From: Acidimicrobiia bacterium
Lineage (GTDB): Bacteria; Actinomycetota; Acidimicrobiia; Acidimicrobiales; AC-14
Direction of reading: 5' to 3'
NCBI GenBank assembly: GCA_019243595.1
Contig: JAFAUA010000486.1
Coordinates: 1-7,639 of the forward strand
Length of the DNA: 7,639 nt
The position numbers and the translations under genes were made by a program. A model generated the notes under the pieces. That model worked only from the letters and a program-made list of their open reading frames with translations, did not search any database and was not told where the DNA came from. Shown in pieces: positions 5,718-7,639 of the stretch (position 1 is its first letter; the number at the start of each line of letters is the position of its first letter).

Positions 5718-6698
5718 ATGATGAGCGCCTACGACTACGAGCTGCCGGCGTCGGCGATCGCCCAGACGCCGATCGAGCCGCGGGACGCGGCGCGCCTCCT
5801 GGTGGCCGTCGACGCCGACGGTTCGGTGCAGCACCGCCGTATCGCCGACCTGCCCGACGTGCTCGACGAGGGCGACCTGCTGGTAGTCAACGAAACCCGG
5901 GTGCTGCCGGCACGGCTCCATCTCAGCAAAGCGACAGGCGGATCGGCCGAGGTGTTCCTCTTAGAGCCGCTCGACGACAGCGGCACATGGGAAGCCCTCG
6001 TGAAGCCCGGGCGCCGCCTGCGCGAAGGCACAGTGCTCACTGCCGACAACCTCAGCGTTGAAGTCGGTAGCGAACTCGGCGACGGGCGCCGGCGGGTCCG
6101 CGTCGTGGGCGACATTGCCAACCAGGGCGAAGTCCCCCTACCGCCGTATATCCACACGCCTCTCGCGAATCCCGAGCGCTACCAGACCGTCTACGCCAAC
6201 GCGCCCGGTTCGGTTGCTGCTCCGACGGCCGGCCTGCATCTCACCGACGACGTGCTCGAGCGTTGCCGGGCCCGAGGCGTCGGCCTCGCCAAAGTCGACC
6301 TCGCCGTTGGCCTCGACACCTTCCGGCCAGTGACGGCAGAGAAGGCCGAGGACCACCAGATCCACTCCGAGCGCTACAAGGTGTCGCCCGAGACGCTCGA
6401 GGCATGCCGGCAAGCAAAGAGAGTGGTCGCCGTGGGGACCACGACCGTCCGGGCACTGGAGAGCGCGGCGCTCGGCACCCTGGAGGGCCGCACCGAGCTC
6501 TTCATCCACGGCGAGTTCGACTTCCGCGTGGTGGACGTCCTTCTCACCAACTTCCACCTGCCGCGGTCGTCGCTGCTCCTCCTCCTCAGCGCATTCGCGG
6601 GTGACCGCTGGCGCGACCTCTACAAGTGCGCGCTGGCCGAGGACTACCGCTTCCTCTCCTTCGGCGACGCCATGCTCGTGCGCCGAGCGGCCGCGTGA
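5718..6698 (+). CDS. queA: S-adenosylmethionine:tRNA ribosyltransferase-isomerase QueA
   Basis: QueA transfers and isomerises the ribosyl part of S-adenosylmethionine onto preQ1 in tRNA, giving epoxyqueuosine. It is the step after Tgt in queuosine synthesis. The 326-residue protein opens with YDYELPASAIAQ and shows VVNETRVLPARL (56-67), LVKPGRRL (94-101), GEVPLPPYI (137-145), ERYQTVYA (153-160), PGSVAAPTAGLHLT (163-176), VGTTTVRALES (239-249), TNFHLPRSSLLLL (277-289) and YRFLSFGDAML (310-320). It is somewhat shorter than the 342-356 residues of well-known homologues. Two usually conserved spots differ: GLHLT where GLHFT is common, and VGLDTF where VGxGTF is common. The frame is open upstream to 5571, but family alignment puts the start at one of the tandem ATGs (5718 or 5721). 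Its stop overlaps the tgt GTG. Confidence 0.95.
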   Translation: MMSAYDYELPASAIAQTPIEPRDAARLLVAVDADGSVQHRRIADLPDVLDEGDLLVVNETRVLPARLHLSKATGGSAEVFLLEPLDDSGTWEALVKPGRRLREGTVLTADNLSVEVGSELGDGRRRVRVVGDIANQGEVPLPPYIHTPLANPERYQTVYANAPGSVAAPTAGLHLTDDVLERCRARGVGLAKVDLAVGLDTFRPVTAEKAEDHQIHSERYKVSPETLEACRQAKRVVAVGTTTVRALESAALGTLEGRTELFIHGEFDFRVVDVLLTNFHLPRSSLLLLLSAFAGDRWRDLYKCALAEDYRFLSFGDAMLVRRAAA

Positions 6699-7639
6699 CG
6701 CTCAGCCTCGAGGTCACTGCAACGGACGGTGCGGCCCGCACCGGGGTCGTCACCACTGCTCGGCGCACCTTTCGCACGCCGTGCTTCATGCCGGTCGGCA
6801 CGCGGGGCGCCGTGCGGGCCGTGTCATCGGCCGACCTGGAGGACGTCGGCGCCGAGGTCGTGCTTGCCAACACGTATCACCTCATGCTGCGTCCGGGCAC
6901 CGACGTCGTAGAAGGCCTCGGGGGCCTGCACGGCTTCATGGCCTGGCACGGACACGTTTTGACCGACTCAGGCGGCTACCAGGTGTTCTCGCTGTCGCCG
7001 AGCGTCGACGACGACGGTGTCACCTTCCGCTCGACCTACGACGGCACAACCCACCGGCTGACCCCCGAGGACGCGGTCGCCGTGCAGGAGCGTCTGGGTG
7101 CCGACATCCAGATGGTGCTCGACGTGTGCCCGCCACTGCCGTCGCCGCCGGAGGTCGTGCGCACGGCGGTGGAGCGGACGGCGGCGTGGGCAAAGAGAGC
7201 ACGCAAGGCACACCGCCGCGAGGGCCAGGCCCTGTTCGGCATCGTGCAGGGCGGCGTCGACGGGTCGCTAAGGGCCGAAAGCGCGATGCGCACGGTCGAG
7301 GTCGGGTTCGACGGATACGGCATCGGTGGTCTGTCGGTCGGCGAGAGTCGCGCTGACATGCTCGATGCCCTGGACGCGTGCGTTGATGAGCTCCCGGCCG
7401 ATCAGCCGAGGTACCTCATGGGCGTCAGCGACCCGGTCGGGCTGGTCGAGGCGGTGGCTCGGGGCGTCGACATGTTCGACTGCGTATTGCCGACGCGCCT
7501 GGCCCGCCACGGCACGGTGCTGACCGCCGACGGCCGCCTGTCGCTCAAGGCGGCGGCGCGCCGCGATGACGATCGACCGCTCGACCCGACGTGCGCGTGC
7601 CCGGTGTGCAAGCGCTGGTCACGGGCCTATCTCCGCCAC
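6695..7639 (+). CDS. tgt: Queuine/preQ1 tRNA-ribosyltransferase Tgt (partial, 3' end cut)
   Basis: tRNA-guanine transglycosylase swaps G34 of GUN-anticodon tRNAs for preQ1. The start is a GTG at 6695 overlapping the queA TGA (GTGA). The first 315 codons are in the window, and the usual length is about 370-390, so the C-terminus is missing only because the window ends. Family landmarks are TPCFMPVGT (28-36), TDSGGYQVFSL with D91 (90-100), D143 and C145 of the base pocket, GIVQGG with Q185 (182-187), IGGLSVGE (210-217), and DMFDCVLPTR with nucleophile D262 (259-268). Three zinc cysteines are C300, C302 and C305, and the zinc histidine lies beyond the edge. C145 together with V215 is the pocket associated with preQ1-using bacterial enzymes. 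One oddity is V144, where bacterial enzymes commonly have Glu (DEC). Confidence 0.96.
   Translation, partial: MTLSLEVTATDGAARTGVVTTARRTFRTPCFMPVGTRGAVRAVSSADLEDVGAEVVLANTYHLMLRPGTDVVEGLGGLHGFMAWHGHVLTDSGGYQVFSLSPSVDDDGVTFRSTYDGTTHRLTPEDAVAVQERLGADIQMVLDVCPPLPSPPEVVRTAVERTAAWAKRARKAHRREGQALFGIVQGGVDGSLRAESAMRTVEVGFDGYGIGGLSVGESRADMLDALDACVDELPADQPRYLMGVSDPVGLVEAVARGVDMFDCVLPTRLARHGTVLTADGRLSLKAAARRDDDRPLDPTCACPVCKRWSRAYLRH

Noticed and set aside
5325..5921. 198-codon minus-strand open frame across the queA start and the DUF2127 start
   Set aside because: It runs antisense to queA and through the hairpin in a frame without recognisable content. The 40-codon ORF and the DUF2127 frame explain the same strand better.

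Overview
The window is high-GC DNA with the codon bias and the short-spaced, often SD-poor gene starts of a high-GC actinobacterium. The Tgt and QueA wording reminds me of Acidimicrobiia-type lineages, but that is an impression from family memory and not a proven placement. Nearly all of the window is protein-coding. I see no tRNA, rRNA, CRISPR array, insertion sequence or prophage gene.

Layout. (1) Positions 7-2447, minus strand: a two-gene operon of a short-chain dehydrogenase/reductase followed by an N-acyl-D-amino-acid deacylase-type amidohydrolase. (2) Positions 2448-2502: a 55-bp divergent intergenic region. A perfect Gram-positive-type LexA (SOS) box straddles the ruvC start codon at its ruvC end. 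(3) Positions 2503-4609, plus strand: ruvC-ruvA-ruvB, the Holliday-junction resolvasome, with both junctions being 4-bp ATGA overlaps. (4) Positions 4619-5563, minus strand: a compact three-gene set of a 40-residue acidic small ORF, a DUF2127-type membrane protein and a DUF1905-type small protein. It converges on ruvB with only 9 bp between stops. (5) Positions 5564-5717: a divergent intergenic region with an unusually strong nested inverted repeat. (6) Positions 5718-7639, plus strand: queA and tgt, two enzymes of queuosine tRNA modification. They overlap by 4 bp, and tgt runs off the right edge.

How it works together. RuvA and RuvB bind and branch-migrate Holliday junctions, and RuvC cuts them. 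The LexA box suggests DNA damage induces the whole unit. Tgt inserts preQ1 into the anticodon wobble position of GUN tRNAs, and QueA then converts it to epoxyqueuosine. ruvA-ruvB-queA-tgt is a familiar bacterial gene order. Here it is interrupted by the opposite-strand DUF2127/DUF1905 block, which is the main accessory feature. Most of the window is ordinary housekeeping sequence. The items worth checking are the LexA box, the hairpin before queA, the small ORF and the inserted block. I found no clear sign of a wholly new system.
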